From assembly GCA_037576215.1 (NCBI GenBank), contig JBANDB010000002.1, positions 3,968,001-4,032,000 on the forward strand: 64,000 nucleotides of DNA, in the 5' to 3' direction. Origin of the DNA: Armillaria gallica (lineage: Eukaryota; Basidiomycota; Agaricomycetes; Agaricales; Physalacriaceae). Positions 23,467 to 36,100 of the stretch are shown here, in pieces. The translations under genes were made by a program, and so were the position numbers. Under the pieces are notes generated by a model. That model searched no databases. It saw only the letters and a program-made list of their open reading frames with translations, and was not told where the DNA came from. Numbering within the stretch: the first letter of the stretch is position 1; every line of letters begins with the position of its first letter.

Positions 23467-25120
23467 TCAAAGTCTCAGACTGACCACATCGTCTTCCTCT
23501 AGCTCTACAATCTCACAATCCTCGGTGCCGCCGTTGCCAACTTGCGTCTCCACGCAAGTGAAATCGACATCTTGGTCTCCAAGTACGGTCATTGGTTGAT
23601 GCCATACTGCGGTATCATACACGATGCCCTGTCCGGGTCGTGCCAAGAACGCTCTCAAAGTCTTCATATCCGGTTTATCTCCTCCATTTGCAACGACGAC
23701 TAGGTATCCGGTTCCGTTGGAGGAACTCATTGGAATGAATGCCTGATTTGTATATCGATGTCGTTCCATCACGTTCACGTTGATCTTTCCATCGTGCACA
23801 TTTATCGGTTTGCAGCGATAGACGGACAGACCGGTAGTGGCATCCAAGGTGGTTGGGTATCGATTCTCCAACAATGCCAGCTTGTGGAACTTTGTTGCGG
23901 TTCCACCATTCGCAGGGGTGATTTTCGTACCCTTGGGAACAGTAGCGTGGTCTTGATAGGCCTGGATTACCTTCCCAAAGGGCGCAAATGCTTCGGGGGT
24001 TAGGGGCAAGACTGGAACTGTGGAGGTGGGGGTGGCTGTGTTAATGGGGTTTGGGGTTGACATTGCGGGGACGGAAGGTGAACGGGACCCCATAACCCTC
24101 ACCCGCTTCATACCCCCATCTGGGTGGATGGTCACGCGCACATGAGTAAATGGTTGCCCCTCGACGTTCTCGAGCTGGAAATAGTGCTGCCGATGCGGTC
24201 CAAGCTTTGTCCTTGGCAGTACTAGCGTCCATTCCTTTGAATCTAAGGAGGCATGTGCTTCACAGCTCTCCGGAAAATTCCCTTTGAAATGGGCGGTATC
24301 GATCTCCATATATTGCAGATATCCTGGGATGCCCCTATGAACCCGTCATTTACAATCACGTCGAGTATTGGAAAAAACATATCATACAGCTTGATGATGG
24401 CCCAATCCTTGTGTCCTTTTTGTCGACTGCGTTTGGTCTCCCACCCATCGCCCATGTCTTTGCCTCTCCCGGGGAGGACGAGATTAGAGCCGACACCGAA
24501 GTGCTGGTCGCTTGTTTCGACGACTGAACCCCCTGCAAAGACATGGGCAAGGTCAAAAACATGTGTCGGATCTTGCGGTATCACGGGTACAACGTGTCCG
24601 TAGACCCTGAATCGCGCAATACCACCATCTGGATACATTTTAAGCTTGACAAAATTAACAGGTTCCGACCGGGGTATGGGGAGCAGATGGTGTGCATTGG
24701 GTCCCAGGTCGACGGGCGCCAAGAGCTCTTTCCACTGTGCAACGGTAAGTACAAGAAGAGCATATCAGTAATACCAATTACCCTGGAATCATCTTTGGAC
24801 GGAAATTCGTCCGTATCACCTCGGAAGGCATCAACCGACGCCCTGGGTGCCTCATTGCCATTAAAGTGCGACGTATCAATGTCAAAACCGATAATTGAGC
24901 CTGGGGTACCGAGTTGTATAATGCACCAATCATGGTCGGGGTTATGCCTCCTGGTTTCCCAGCCACTGTAGAGAGCGCCGTTGGGTCCAAATTGACCCTT
25001 GAGGCTGATTGCCGGCTCTACTAGTAGCAAATGATAAGCCTCTGCAAAGAACTCATCAGAAACGCTGAGGACACGTCCACCGATGGCAACCGAAGATAAT
25101 TCAATAGCGTCGAAGGGCAT
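23467..25120 (-). CDS. Bifunctional allantoicase-ureidoglycolate lyase
   Basis: Three exons (25120-24782, 24734-24388, 24334-23467) encode 517 residues in one continuous frame. Residues 1 to about 320 are allantoicase with its two repeats: [49 protein letters not shown], then [45 protein letters not shown]. After a Ser/Thr/Pro-rich linker, residues about 340-517 are ureidoglycolate lyase (Dal3/AllA family): [24 protein letters not shown], and [16 protein letters not shown] with the metal-binding region. Allantoicase splits allantoate to ureidoglycolate and urea; the lyase then gives glyoxylate and urea, so one polypeptide would do two consecutive steps of purine nitrogen recovery. No stop or splice site separates the two parts. 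Confidence 0.93.
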
Positions 25121-25341
25121 TGGATTGGAGGGGGAAAGGACTGAAGGTACTGATAACCTTAGGGAAAAGGAGGAGGGTGCGTTCCGATGCAAGTAGTATA
25201 TACTAAAATAGCAACACGGCATTTTACTTCGCCGTGTCGTGCCGGATGAAAATCGGGCCGTGAATCGGATCGAAAGGGGACAAATATGAGGCCTCCTCGT
25301 CCAGGAACTTGTCAGTGACATCCTCCCCCTCGTCTTGCACC

Positions 25342-26882
25342 ATGATTCCCATTGCTCCTGCACCACCGGCTCCCTCGGTACCGTCCTATATCAACCCTTC
25401 TCAGATCGATGTCAACGACGACAAGTCCAGACGGGCTCCGAAGCGAAAGCGTACCGACACCCCCGACGAGTCGGGTACTGATGCGCCAGCTCGCAACACC
25501 CCACGACACGGTCCCAAGAAGAAAAAGGCCAACAGAGCATGTTTTCATTGCCAAAAGGCCCACTTGACCTGTGATGACGGTGTGTATCTTTCGCTGCTTC
25601 AATTTTTATGGGTCCATTCATTTAATTTGTCCAGCACGTCCATGTCAACGTTGTACGAAACGTGGTATCGCCAACAGCTGCACAGAAGGTCACCGCAAAA
25701 AAGCCAAATACCTACTTGACGACGAGGAGCTGAATGAACTACGACGGAACAAGGGCCCAACAACGGACAAAACAGTGGATGCACCGACAGTCGAGGAGAT
25801 CACAGAACCTGTTTTTGCACCGTCCTTTGACCCAAATTTTCCGTTCGGCTCAGAGGCTGCCAACCTCGAGTATTCAATTTTGTCCGCGATACTTGGCAAC
25901 CCGTCCCCGCCGGACTCGGCAAATACCCCACCGCCCGACTTTTGGCCGTCGGTGCCGTATAACCCGCCCTTTGTAACATACCCGTATCAGTCTGCCGATG
26001 ATACGGCACCTCCCCCGCCCCCTTCATCCGGCGCCCCAGACCCTGAGCCGCCTTCGGCACAAGATCCGCCACTGCATCCGCTCGCACCCCGCTATCCTCT
26101 CGACTCCCGTCCCCGCTCACCGCCCCTGTTTCTTTCCGACGCCCATGACCAGCCAACGTCCAACTTACAAACGATTAATGACCGCATCACCAAACCTTAC
26201 GATTATACCGAGGGCTATCACTTTTTGATGAAACACTTGCCCACTCGCTTCGAGAAGAACGACATACTCCGCATTGTCCGTGCCCTCGCTATCTTCCGCC
26301 CGTCCCTTATCGCCCTGCAGATGCCTCTGTCTCTCGACGACGAGGTCTTCGTGGAAAAATGTTTCCAGAGATCACTACTCGTGAGCCTTTGTTCATCTGC
26401 ACGCTTTATTCTGACTTTCCCCAGGAACTTGACAAACTCATGTCCTTCTCCGGAACACCAACCGTTGTTTGGCGACGTACCGGTGAAATTTGTCTTGTCG
26501 CCCCCGAATTCTGCATGCTCACCGAATGGGCCATGGAGGATCTTGTCGGTCCTGGCAAAAGAAAATACATTTACGAGGTGACGCCGTGATATTTCCTTTC
26601 TCTCTCCTCGGCACCCTAACCTCGCCCAGCTCTTCGAGAACCAATCTGTCGTCGAATACTGGGAAAACTTTGCTTCCCACGCCTTTGAGAACACGACACA
26701 GTCAGTTTATTCTCATTGTGTTCTGCTCAAGCCCTCCGGTGCCCCTGTTCCCTCCACTTTTTGTTTCAGCATACGGAGAGACCTCTTCGACCTACCAAGC
26801 GTCGTAATTGGTGCGTTATCGCTCGCATCTTCGATATCATACTTGACACATTACTCCAGGACAATGGCTTCCTCTTCTCTGA
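25342..26882 (+). CDS. Zn2Cys6 regulator of Ert1/AcuK type
   Basis: Starts [12 protein letters not shown] at 25342. The zinc cluster is split by an intron: C-x2-C-x6-C-x5-C-x2-C-x8-C ([11 protein letters not shown], then [15 protein letters not shown]), followed by [13 protein letters not shown], the hallmark of the Ert1/AcuK/Rds2 group. A Pro-rich middle follows, then a PAS-like region with [48 protein letters not shown] and [15 protein letters not shown]. The protein ends VVIGQWLPLL after a short last exon. In ascomycetes members of this group switch on gluconeogenic and respiratory genes on non-fermentable carbon. Divergent from the allantoicase fusion with 221 bp between ATGs. Confidence 0.88.
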
Positions 26883-27037
26883 CGTATCTTTATCTCTTTT
26901 CTCGGCGTGTTCTCTTTTTCATTGTTTTTATACCTGTACCTCATTACGCATAGCATTACACCAAAATGGCATCAGGATTTAAATCGCATATAGATAGAAA
27001 ATGGTTCGACAGAACCTCCATTGTGATTCGAATGCTG

Positions 27038-27747
27038 CTACACTGTGTCCTGTACTGCAGCGTACTCGCTCTCTACGCCTGGTTCAACAAAACTGGCATG
27101 TCCAAGAATTAACACCCCGGAAGCTCCAACCAACCAGAAAAAGGTCATTACTGGCGACGCGAGCCAGAGGAGTGGTAGACCTATAACGAACAAGCCCGTA
27201 TACAAGTGCTTTTGGGTCACCGTATGCTCGCCAAATTGCACAGGTTCAGGAGCTATTGGATACGTCAGTCAAAGTTGAATAAGAGTAAGAGGATTGTCGC
27301 ACCCCACTTGTTGATTACGGCAAATCCTCCAACGAGGAAACCCAACGCGATAAGTAGAAGGGGGTTGCTAATAAGCGCATAGACCGCCAGAACAGCAATG
27401 ATTAATCCGTAGTTTCCTGTCATGTACAGTGAGCTTTTTCTCATTCTAATGTTCCAAGCTGTGCCAACCTGAAAAGTATCGTGTATTGTATGACACTCTC
27501 TACTCATGAGGACGTTGAATAAAAGGGATGCCAAGTGAACAGCGAAAGGACATACAGATGTCGCCTGGTTCAAGTCCGCGGGCCTAGATATACGGTGATA
27601 GTCGAAAAACTCGCTCGGTGGGCGAATTGCTGAGAGGCGGGTTTCCTGATTGAGGCAAAAAATATATATCCAGTGTACCGGGTAAACAGGAAAACGACAT
27701 ACGCGAAAAGCTTTGACAGCGTCTGAGACTCGCAACACTGCGTCCAT
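27038..27747 (-). CDS. PRA1 family (prenylated Rab acceptor) protein
   Basis: Four exons give about 175 residues. N-terminal MDAVLRVSDAVKAFRETRLSA, then the family pattern RPPSEFFDYHRISRP. Two pairs of hydrophobic segments follow: TGNYGLIIAVLAVYALI with NPLLLIALGFLVGGFAV, and LYTGLFVIGLPLLW with VMTFFWLVGASGVLILGHA. Short C-terminal tail. PRA1/Yip3 proteins are ER-Golgi membrane proteins that bind prenylated Rab GTPases. The conserved second half is intron-poor. Stop 155 bp from the stop of the upstream Zn2Cys6 regulator; start 181 bp from the next plus-strand gene. Confidence 0.88.
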
Positions 27748-27928
27748 GATGAATTAAAATCGAGAGAAGGGAATAAAAAGGCAAGGTGGTAGATGGTGGT
27801 GTAAAGTAAAGGTGTACGTGGTGGCACAGCCTCATACTACTGCCTGCAAACATTCAGTACTGCTGCGCCGCAGGCACGTCCAGACTCCTTTCCTGGGTTT
27901 CCTTGCTCTCACTGCTGTACAGAAGGCC

Positions 27929-28210
27929 ATGATTCGCCGCCCACCCACCCTCATCCGTATGTCTGACCTCGACGTGCAGGACGTTCGCGACCTGGTCGCC
28001 GCACAGAAACAAGACTCTAATACTAGAAACGCCTTTGTCAGTAAAATTGAGCAGACGTATCAGGGCCCTCCTCCCGGTCCTGAGCGTGATAAAGAACTTT
28101 TGGAGCATTTTCAAGCTGCTTCAGCGTGGCAGGCCGCCAAAGAGGACAGGGAGAGACGACTGGGCTTGAGCAACGGTGCGCATCTTCGTGTTGTGTCCGA
28201 GTACAGTTAA
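27929..28210 (+). CDS. Small protein, possible APC/C subunit Cdc26
   Basis: A 93-residue single-exon frame starting MIRRPPTLIRMSDLDVQDV. This opening resembles the short N-terminal motif of Cdc26/APC12 (Met-hydrophobic-Arg-Arg-x-Pro-Thr followed by a hydrophobic then acidic stretch), the part that is buried in the Cdc16/APC6 TPR groove. The rest is polar and helical, ending EDRERRLGLSNGAHLRVVSEYS, with no other known domain. Size and the tight divergent placement opposite the PRA1 gene favour a real gene. If not Cdc26, it is an unknown small protein. Upstream in-frame codons lack a better ATG. Confidence 0.45.
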   Translation: MIRRPPTLIRMSDLDVQDVRDLVAAQKQDSNTRNAFVSKIEQTYQGPPPGPERDKELLEHFQAASAWQAAKEDRERRLGLSNGAHLRVVSEYS

Positions 28211-28968
28211 TTAGAGCAGCACGACAGACAACGGGGCTAGTACATCTCGAACTTGATTGTATTTGTAACACGGAGCACGAGAGCGCAGCACGTCCCATTG
28301 TGACCCCGCCGATTCTATCTTACAGACCTTGTTGAACTCGGAATAAAAACCAGTCAAATGTTGGAATCTCAGGTTCCTTTTTCTTTGGAATCCAACTGCA
28401 CCACCGTCATACAACGAGACATGATACTCCTCCGAGATGAAGCCTCTCTCCCATTGCATATGCAAGCGTCATATTTCTGAAAGACTCGCGAAGATGCCAA
28501 ATTCATGGTATGAAACGAGTGTGTCGAAGGACGGGAACGCCAGACCAGAAGCAGTAGATGCATCTGCTCAGACGAAGTGCCGGAGTCCAACGACACTGAA
28601 AGTATATCATCAATGAGGCTTCTGCGCCAACTTATTACATCACATCTTCAACCTTTGGCATAGTGGTGCACTACACCATGAGTGTCTACCAGTCAGCCAA
28701 ATGATGTGTCGAATCATGACAATTGGTACAGCAAAGCCTATATGTGTCAACGATACTAAGCCCAGCAGCCATCGAGGATAATCAACTACAATGAGGCGTT
28801 CACCGCCTTCAAGAATGCCCTACTTAGACGTGGGGCAGTTGCGACAAACTCATTTTCAAAGATTCTTTTTCGTGTAAAAAGTCCGTATATCTAAGCAGTA
28901 CTCAAATCCTTCTACAAAACTGGGTTTGTAAATTTATCCCGGAAACCTAAAGCATGGAATGTTAGATA
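28211..28968. other. Convergent spacer without a supported gene
   Basis: 758 bp between the Cdc26-like gene and the PEX5 stop. Both strands have only short frames of random composition. Unusually long for a convergent spacer in this window, so an unannotated RNA or long 3' UTRs are possible. Confidence 0.4.
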
Positions 28969-31481
28969 TTATACAATGCAGACGAAATCAGACAAGCCTT
29001 GGATATCTTTGGCGTCACACAAGACCGCCAGATCCAATCTCTGGAGGTGCAGACACGCAGTCTTCAGACTGTCCCATAGTGCACGACTCATTATGCCTCG
29101 TTTGTCATTCAGCTTTTCGCTGTCCGGAGCCGCGTCTGCATCCTGCAGCGCCAGCGCCTCCAAAATATGTTGCGCTGCCTCCTCGTATCGCTGCAAGGTG
29201 AACGCTTGTAAACAAGGATACTCGACTAACGGAATCTAACTCACCCTCAGACTGATACAAGAGATCCCTAGATTGTATCTATGCAGAACAGAAAGGAATC
29301 AGCGAAAACAATCTAGCGTGTTCACGAAGAACGCAACCTGGCTCGGATATAAGTTGGGTTCATTTGAAGGGCCCGGTAGTAATACAGCAGTGCATCTTCA
29401 GCGTGACCACTGTTAGCCATGGTTGCTCCAACACGGTTGTAAAGAAGCCAATCCTGCATTGTAAACAAGTTAACAAAGTAGACTTGATGAGAAATAATGG
29501 CAATTTACATCTGGTCTGATCGCCAGCGCCGTACGAAAACAATCCTGTGCCTTGTTATAATCCTGCACAATGCTCATTTAGCGCCTGGTTTTTATCAAGA
29601 GAATAAACCGTACCTCGCTGCTGTTGAACAACACGGCAAGAGCAATCTGCACGTCGGCGTCAATCCCTCCGGCATCGTTGCCAAGACGCGCCATGCCCAT
29701 GACACTCCACCAAGCTCTGGCATACTTCAGGTGTCCACTCATCCACTTTAGGAGGGATTTCTCTCCGTAGGGATTCATACCTAGGATTGGGATTTCTTTT
29801 CACCCATTCCCACACTGCGTTATACGTTCCGCCACGATTCCCATCATTTGTCTGTGAAATCGCAAGAGCTAACCAACTTTCGATGTGTTCCGGATCCAGT
29901 TCAACTGCCCTGCTGAGCGCCTGCAAAGCCTTTTGTTCTCTCTCGTTCTCTTGCTGCTTCACGCCAAGTTCGTACCATGCCCTAGCATTGGTGATATCTC
30001 TCTGTACGGCTGCTTCGAGTTCTAGCACACTCTGATACGGACAGCTGGTTAAGCAATTGTGACCATTGTAAGAAAGGTATAACTTACCTCAAAGACAGAC
30101 AGACGCTCATCAGAATGTAACGTGTGATTCCTCGTTCTTGTCGAGTCCCCAAGAAAATATGGATTATTTTCCTGAAATTGATAGTTATTCAACGGTTTGA
30201 TTGCTGATGCTTCGGCCTCAAGACGATCCCAGTCATTCTGCAAGCGATCCCAAGTTGGGTTGGCAGTAGCTTGGTTGGGTTTCGTCGCTTCGACGTCGCT
30301 CCAGAACTGAGAGTATTCTGCATTTTCTCGCATGAAATAGGCGTCATTTTCATTGTTCTGGTCAATGACCTTCAGATTTTCCCTGGTGCGAGAAGCGTAA
30401 TCGGAAGCTGTTTGAACCACTGGCGGAAGGTCGACGGCCTTTCCCTTTCCCTTCAAACTCGCAGATGGCGTGGAATAGGTTGTCGGAGCATAGCTTCCAT
30501 CGTTCTCTACCATCTGATTGCCGTCGACAACAATGTCGCGATCCCTCAATTGTCTCATCAGCCCCATGAACTGACTATTCTGAAACTTGGGATTATTTTC
30601 ACCCTGGACGGTTTCCAAGAGCATCCCAGCCGTTCGCGCCAACTCGTCCTGTTCTCCTTGTATTTGACGAAACTGATCTTCTTGCTTATGAAGTAGTTGC
30701 TCCTGCGACTCGAATTCGTGGTCCCAATTTAGCTCTATATCGATCGAATAACAGGGTTCAAAGGGTGCAGCGTTCACAGATGAAAACGACTCACGAGTAT
30801 CGTGCATAGCCGATGGCGGAGTCGAAATATTCAGCGGCATCTGAGGGAGAAAGAAGGGTCTCTGAGATGACCCTTGTGCGGCTACATTACTCCATGGTAG
30901 TGGATCTAAATGTGCATTAATACAAGATAAATGGAAGATGAAAGGTATAATACGTTGTAAACGGGGCGTCGACGATCTTTGTGCAGAGCTGATTGCTGCA
31001 ACCTGCTCGTGTGACGATGAACTCGCAGAGGGTTGCTGGAGCATGAAATCCGCAGCCCAGCCGGACAACACGTTTGGCTGCTGGTGATGCTCTTGGTGTG
31101 CATTTAGAGCAGGCAGGGAAGAACCGAGGGCGGAAAAATCGAATGCACGGTTCGTGGTGAGCGGTTGAGGCGAACCGGCGGAGAAGAAACGGGCGGCGTC
31201 CTGATCGACAACGGATGGACCTGCTTGCTGAGTTCGAAATGTCTGTGCGGTATTGAGTATTGGAAAAGGCGTATATGATACAATACGCACCTGTCTTGAA
31301 GGTCCAGCACGTCCTACACCGAACTGATCCTGATTTGAATCCGCAAATTAGCTGATGACATGTCCGAAATAAAACTAAATACCTGTTGCACTCCTCGATC
31401 CTGGTCAAACCGTTTCGAAAGACCCTGCAGTGGGTTCGCAGGCCCACATTCTGCTCCGCCAATAAGTAACGGTAGTGCCAT
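28969..31481 (-). CDS. PEX5: Peroxisomal import receptor Pex5
   Basis: About ten exons on the minus strand. The start MALPLLIGGAECGPANPLQ has the conserved Cys (residue 12) that is monoubiquitinated for receptor recycling. The N-terminal half carries Pex14/Pex13-binding WxxxF motifs (WAADF, WDHEF). The C-terminal half is the TPR domain that binds PTS1 cargo: ARAWYELGVKQQENE, ALSRAVELDPEHIESWLALA, GGIDADVQIALAVLFNSSEDY, NRVGATMANSGHAEDALLYY, RALQMNPTYIRARYNLGIS and RYEEAAQHILEALALQD. The exon junction around 29740-29790 is uncertain: either of two acceptors gives an in-frame product. The gene ends GLSDFVCIV. The C2H2 gene follows it upstream on the same strand with 127 bp between. Confidence 0.93.
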
Positions 31482-31608
31482 GCTTGCTAGCAATGATGAT
31501 GGTCCGATGACATGCCTAAGTCTTAGAATATTCAATTCACCGGTTGCCGGTTTCGGCATGCAAAAGACATAATGATTAAAATTGATATTACAATTTACGA
31601 CCCTAACC

Positions 31609-32722
31609 CTAAGCTACCATTGCCTCTTCATTGCTGGCGCGTTTTGCATCATGTATTCGTCTACACTCTGCGCCACCATCGGAGCGTACTGTTTGAATCA
31701 GTCAGTATTCGATACATACATACAATTTAACCGTTCTGCTCACAGTGTCTCTGCAAAATTATGGTCAGACTAAATCAACACGAGGTGGAAGGAACATACA
31801 TTCAACGCGTCCAATCTGCTAAAAGTCTTCTTACAACCTTGACAAACATTTGCTTGTGCCTTGGCGGTATGGAGTGCCTGATGACGTCTAGTGGCGGCGA
31901 TGAGAAGTTTTGACAGAATACTGCGAGTATCGGGAACTTACTTGCAGTCGTGTTGACGGGCAAATCCCTTCTGGCAGCCGGGCCACTGGCATACATATGG
32001 CCTCTCTTCGGTATGAGACCGTAAGTGACCTATAAACAGTGTAAGGGTAGACGATCAAACGCGAACTGGCACAATGCACCTCTGAGGTTGAAGCGACGAG
32101 TGAAAGTGCTACCACAACCTGGCACCGGGCATTGAAAATGAGCCTCGTTTCTGCGCCTGTTCGCGCTAGCGAGCTGAGTGGCGGAAGTTGTGACTTGCTG
32201 TTTTTCAACTTGAAGAATAGGCGGAAGGCGGGGCACGCCGCTGGCAGATGGATAATGGTTGGCACCGACGCCACCCTGGCTGGAGCTTGCCTCAGGGCTC
32301 TGCGAGGAACGACCCGGACGAGATGACGGCACCTCTGAATCTTTCTCGGGCTGCTCGGAGGGATGGGCGTCGTCGGGCGGAGGGCCGGTGTCTTGAGGCA
32401 GGGTAGTTGTTGACTGAACGGCAAAGGCGACAGAGTTGGGAGCTGCGATGTAGGTGTAGGTGCGAGGACCATCCGGTTCAGTCGCAGGGCCATCCGTGGG
32501 AATCAGAGCTCCATCGCCCTGGGCATATATATTCTGAACAGGATACTGCTGTCGGCTGATAGCATCGAGGGCGATGGCTGCAGCGTGTTGTTGAAGATGG
32601 TGTTTCTGGATGCGTGGCGGATGCGAAGGCTCCGAGGCGCTGCTCGTTGCTGGCGTCGTCATGGGTAAGGTCCAAGCGGGTATGGGTGTCCCTCGCACGC
32701 CTGATGTCGTCTCTGCGGACAT
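31609..32722 (-). CDS. C2H2 zinc-finger transcription factor
   Basis: Start MSAETTSGVRGTPIPAW, then about 190 low-complexity residues (Pro, Ser, Thr, Gln). Near the C-terminus come two clear C2H2 fingers, CPVPGCGSTFTRRFNLRGHLRSH and CQWPGCQKGFARQHDCKRHQALH, each split by introns, and a third divergent one starting CQGCKKTFSRLDALNRHC. The tail is short and ends EEAMVA. The first two are in the C-x4-C ... H-x3-H arrangement with a TEERPY linker, as in many mushroom C2H2 regulators. DNA target unknown. The stop codon lies inside a CCCTAACCCTAA sequence (31601-31612). Confidence 0.85.
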
Positions 32723-33196
32723 GCCTGCTATCAAATTCAAGGCCCGAAACAATCCCGACAGGCTGCTACTGATGTTTGTTGATCTCTGTACACAGGTAAT
32801 TAGCCTTGTCCGCGAGTAAGCTGACCGCTTCACGTACAAAATACAGACCAACCAATGTTGGAAAGGACAGGAGAAATACAGTGAATGGTGTTGGCAGAGG
32901 GAAAGGAAGAAGCCCCTTTGCCGATCTGCTGCACAGCCCGTGCACAGCAACGCGTCTAAATTCGGCATCTCCAATCATCCCTCCATGCTGTGCAATTGCG
33001 ATAAGTGCTGTGCTGCTAATGATGGGTTTCTACTGGTAGATACTGCATTTTAACTGGCTGTTGACTGTTCTCATAATAATAGAATATCCACAACAATACA
33101 ATTACTGGAAAATTGGAACAATTATAAGTATTCTGTCCTCCGGCCACCGACGTTTCATGACAGCTATCTAATGAGTAAGACAAATAAATATTGACA
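32723..33196. other. Spacer upstream of the C2H2 gene
   Basis: 474 bp between two minus-strand genes. No supported coding region. Expected to contain the promoter of the C2H2 factor and the 3' UTR of the hydrolase; no element recognised. Confidence 0.4.
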
Positions 33197-36100
33197 TCAT
33201 CTCGAACCAAGATGTGAATCCAATAAGCGCCGGCGACGCATCAACTCGGTCTCACTAATCGTTTGACCCGTTTGTCTCGGTCCGTTTGTTTTCTGCACAT
33301 CCTGATTCGCAGGCAATTGATAGCCGTCAACAAGTCCCAGCATTATCATGCAGTCACGGTCGGGGTCAAGGAGGGTTTCCCCTTCAGAAGAGATTTCTCC
33401 TTCCGGCGGTGAAGTCGCTCCATTCCCGCACTGTAGGGTTTCATCAGAATGTACAAGTGCAAGTTTCTTGTCGCGTGGAGGGCTTGTCGACGGTATACGT
33501 CCCTGGTATTTCTTCGGCACGAATGTGATGCCCGTGTCGTCAGTTTCTGTTTCCGAAGTAAAAGGACTAGTTGGGTTTCGGTAGTCAGCATAGGGCGATC
33601 GGCATAGGCGCCGTCTTGTCGACACCATTAGCATGGCTGAATCGTCCAAACGCTTGATAAATCCATTCAGCTAATTCTTCGATGACCTGAGAGGAAGATT
33701 TTAGTCGTAGGGACTAGATCATACACGAAAGCTTACAGCGATGGCTTCAGGCATGATTAAAGGCATCTGAAGATAGCCATGGGACCATTCGGAGAAGATC
33801 ACTATTTCAGCCCAATCATCCTCAGTTTCCCGCGCAAGTTGGTCCCTTTCCTTTCTCATGGCAAGCTTACGATTACCATCCAGGGGCACGTCTGCAACAC
33901 TCATCCGGAGGGACTCTCCAACTTTGGGGCCCTTACCGGAGAGCGCCATGTCAAGTTCGATTTTACGCGCTCGTTTGGCTTCTCTGACGCGGCCAGCGAA
34001 GACAACGGTATCGTCCACAAATGGGTCCTTTTCTCCGCACTGCATCAGCAAAGGAGGAAATTGTGCAAGAAGATGACTGGGTGTAAGTATCGGTGATATT
34101 CGATAGTCGGTCGCGAAATCCGGGTTGTGAGTGGGACCAATGTACAGGATAGCCATTGCACGCATCTAGTAACACGAATTAGTGTGAATGGATAATAATT
34201 CTGTTCAAGCTTACCATTGTAGGAGAAATGATCTATCGGTAAAATAACTGGTTCTACTTGCCATCGTCAGACGAGTACCTGTGGGTCGTTTCGACCCTTG
34301 TGAGACGTGATCTGCGGCGGAAACAGCCGCGGATAATTCCTCCTGTCGTTCAGTATGTAACGCGGTAGCTATCGGTGCTGTTTGAGGGATCGTAGGAGAC
34401 TGATGCTTCACATTGTTCGGGGTTAGTCTTTTATCCACTCTGCACAAAAAATCGTCTTCTTCTTCCTCGCTTGAGGACCAGTTCCCATCAGCGACGCTTC
34501 GAGGCTGTAAGAAAGATTTTCGTGCGATTGACACCCGTGTAGAGACTGGTGAGTGGGCTCTCTCCTTTGACCGAGGTCCAGTTTCATCGTTACCACCGGC
34601 AAAACCAGGCATGTAAGTATCTTTCCAGCTGCTTCGCCGCTTAAGACGTTGAGGACAGGGCACGCCAGGTCTATTATCTCCAACTACACTGAGAGGATTC
34701 TATGGAGCAGTCAGATGTATGAAACACATGTCATCAAAACCAACATACGGTATTCTCTTTCAAGCTATTGTATTCTTCAGCTAAGTCTTGTGTTGGAAGA
34801 TCCCCGGGCGGCTCTTCGGATCTCAAAATGCGAAGATTACCTGGGGTCATCCATGAAGTAAAATTAAAGTCAAGGGCGGCATAGCTAAGCGCCATGGCAT
34901 GTGGCTTTGGGAGCGCTAGGGCGTTGTGCGGCTGTTCGAGAATCTTTAAAACGACGTTGACGGCAATACAAGCACCACTTAAGAACACAAGTGAGTAGTC
35001 GGACGAGCTCGGAGATGATATATACTTACGCAGAATCTCCAGTGATTATGATCTTTAAGTTGTGGCCTGACATGCCAATGATTCTACCGCCTATGCAAGT
35101 TGATGGTTTGTGTATCATCCATGACAGCTACTGATGCTTACCAGATTCAACAAGCAGCCTGTAAAGGTCGAATGCTTCGTCTATGGCAAAGGGGTACGGA
35201 TCTGGAAGAGGAAAGGAGTCAGTTTATATGATAATACAGGTCGTTAATTTCAAGAGTACATTCTGGCGCCTTCCATAGTCTAGGGAGAGAACAGGTTTTC
35301 CTGTGGACCTGGCCCACATCCGTAGACGGTCTTCGTGATGCTCGGGGTTCATGGCTACGAACCCTCCTCCAGGGATATCCAGAATCAAGTCAGACGACTG
35401 ACATAGGACTTCCTCCTTCGAGGCGAAGTAAAGATACACAGTGATGGGTCGTTGGCAAGGAGATGCTTTAGGTCTTGCTAACAAAATCTTTCGGCGGATG
35501 TTGACGTGAGGTAGAGGTGCCAACAAACGTATCTACAGACATAAAAGATAAATCTGAGTTTCTGCCATGTAACGGGATGGCTTACCCAAGGATTGGTGGT
35601 CTTTTCCCAGGTAGCTCGTAACATCTCGACAGTGGGAACAGCTCTGAATCGTCGTAGCTGATAGAAATCAATTATAACGACATCACTTGAACAGCTGAGC
35701 CTACCTTCTCGTCCGCCTCATTAGGATATAACATATAGTAACCTGAGAACAATACAGAACAAAGATCCCGCAACCACCTGGGTCGTATTGACATGGCTGT
35801 TGCAAATCCTGCATCCAAACCAGTGATAATCCATGTTGCGCGATAATATGACGGTGAATACTGGTATGGTGTCAATTGACAAGAGCAAGGGAGGTATGAT
35901 AGAACGCACGAGGTTAGCTAGAGGCTCTGGTGCTATCAGGAAATATCTGTTAAGAAAGAGCCAATACGACGAGAGCCGAACTCGCTTACATTGTAGTCCA
36001 AGTATCTTATCAAAGTTCCGAACGGCATATATGGCTGTTAACGTGCTGACAATGAGTTGCCACGGAGTGAAACGTCCTACACGACATTAGACGACCCGCA

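Noticed and set aside
30271..30696. 141-codon plus-strand frame in PEX5
   Set aside because: Antisense shadow of the PEX5 low-complexity exon.
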